Notes under the pieces: generated by a model | Database searches by the model: none | Seen by the model: only the letters and a program-made list of their open reading frames with translations | What the model was told of the DNA's origin: nothing | Assembly (NCBI GenBank): GCA_033439265.1 | Contig: JAVTVX010000012.1 | Span: forward strand, 3,895,001-3,959,000 | Reading direction: 5' to 3' | Length of the DNA: 64,000 nucleotides | Source: Dillenia suffruticosa | Lineage: Eukaryota; Streptophyta; Magnoliopsida; Dilleniales; Dilleniaceae | Part shown: positions 63,526 to 64,000 of the stretch, one piece after another | Position numbering within the stretch: position 1 is the stretch's first letter | How the letters are laid out: every line of letters begins with the position of its first letter | Translations under genes and position numbers: made by a program

Positions 63526-64000
63526 TCAAATGGATGAACCAATGCTCCTAACTTCTTCACTCCCAGCCCTTTGTTGTTGGGGATTTTGCTGTGGCTGTTG
63601 TTGTTGCTGTTGTGGTTGCGCAGGCTGTTGTTGAAGCAGCAACTGCGCCTGCAGCTGATGATGAGGGTGAGAGTGTACTGTCTGTTCTTGTGGGTGTTGA
63701 ATTTGAAATGCGTTCTCAAATGGGGTGGAACCCAAAGCCAAAGATGGAGATATTGCAGCTGCAGCAGCACTAGTGTTCCCCATTTGACTGAACGCACTGG
63801 AATTCATTCCAACCGTCTGATCAAACCCACTATTAAATCTCAATATCTCTTGCTGATGTTGCTGCTGCTGTTGTTGTTGCTGATGTTGTTGTTGTTGCTC
63901 ATAGCTCCTTAGCATCTCCTGCTCTCTCACTGCAACTGCAGCCGCATACTGCTGCGCTGCAGCAAATATCTGCTGCTGCTGCTGCTGGCTTTCCCGAATC
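63526..64000 (-). CDS. glutamine-rich protein, C-terminal part, truncated by window edge
   Basis: Open frame of 157 codons plus stop on the minus strand, continuing beyond 64000. Seen in order: a Gln run, IFAAAQQYAAAVAVREQEML, a second Gln/His run, EILRFNSGFDQ, an Ala run, SPSLALGSTPFENAFQIQ, a Gln/Pro run and the end EEVRSIGSSI. Low-complexity Gln/Ala/His runs of this type are usual in plant transcriptional regulators. The end has some resemblance to C-termini of LOB-domain proteins as I remember them, but no DNA-binding domain is inside the window, so the family is uncertain. Antisense open frames here are by-products of the CAG repeats. Confidence 0.75.
   Translation of the reverse strand, partial: IRESQQQQQQIFAAAQQYAAAVAVREQEMLRSYEQQQQHQQQQQQQQHQQEILRFNSGFDQTVGMNSSAFSQMGNTSAAAAAISPSLALGSTPFENAFQIQHPQEQTVHSHPHHQLQAQLLLQQQPAQPQQQQQQPQQNPQQQRAGSEEVRSIGSSI

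Noticed and set aside
63571..63912. Leucine-rich plus-strand open frame
   Set aside because: It is the antisense of the CAG/CAA repeats of the Gln-rich gene.
1..64000. CRISPR arrays, operons, riboswitches, bacterial origins
   Set aside because: The window is plant nuclear DNA; tandem repeats seen are microsatellites without spacer structure.

Overview
This window is nuclear DNA from a dicot plant. The evidence is long AT-rich intergenic stretches, genes of five to nine short exons with GT-AG introns, plant-only families (SKU5-similar proteins, subclass III SnRK2 kinases, NIGT1/HHO GARP factors, NRG1-type helper NLRs), a nuclear tRNA-Trp, telo-box motifs near gene starts, and many small SINE and LTR insertions. 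There are no prokaryotic features. The species cannot be named from the sequence alone.

Layout, left to right. (1) The 5' part of a SKU5-similar (SKS) cupredoxin gene lies on the minus strand at 1-2835 and runs off the left edge; one intron holds a solo LTR. (2) About 7 kb of gene-poor DNA carries a decayed retroelement piece and ends at a tRNA-Trp(CCA) gene (9889-9960). (3) Two tandem, broken helper-NLR pseudogenes of the NRG1/RPW8 type occupy 10088-13275 and 14354-17475, with a SINE between them. (4) A complete nine-exon subclass III SnRK2 kinase (ABA/osmotic signalling) is on the minus strand at 18516-23500, with a SINE in intron 1 and a G-quadruplex-capable repeat upstream. (5) About 5 kb of AT-rich DNA carries an RNase H-like retroelement scrap. 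(6) A complete seven-exon gene for a DEK_C plus double SWIB/MDM2 protein is on the plus strand at 28890-35629; exons 5 and 6 carry a small tandem duplication. (7) About 5 kb holds no recognised gene. (8) A complete five-exon HHO/NIGT1-type GARP repressor gene lies at 40470-42481. (9) A complete nine-exon Misato/DML1 homologue lies at 44087-56924; intron 3 holds an odd composite of three LTRs in inverted arrangement flanked by one target-site duplication. (10) A 6.6 kb gene desert contains an 83-bp SINE. (11) The 3' end of a glutamine-rich, probably regulatory, protein gene on the minus strand runs off the right edge.

The genes do not form a pathway; they are ordinary neighbours in a plant chromosome. 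The most informative material is the transposon record: four SINE-type insertions and a solo LTR with target duplications that can be read directly, and a composite LTR element whose two outer ends are both U3 ends. Exon coordinates come from matching reading frame, splice signals and remembered family sequence. No alignment or database search was run. No clearly new biological system was found; the inverted composite retroelement is the best candidate for something unusual.
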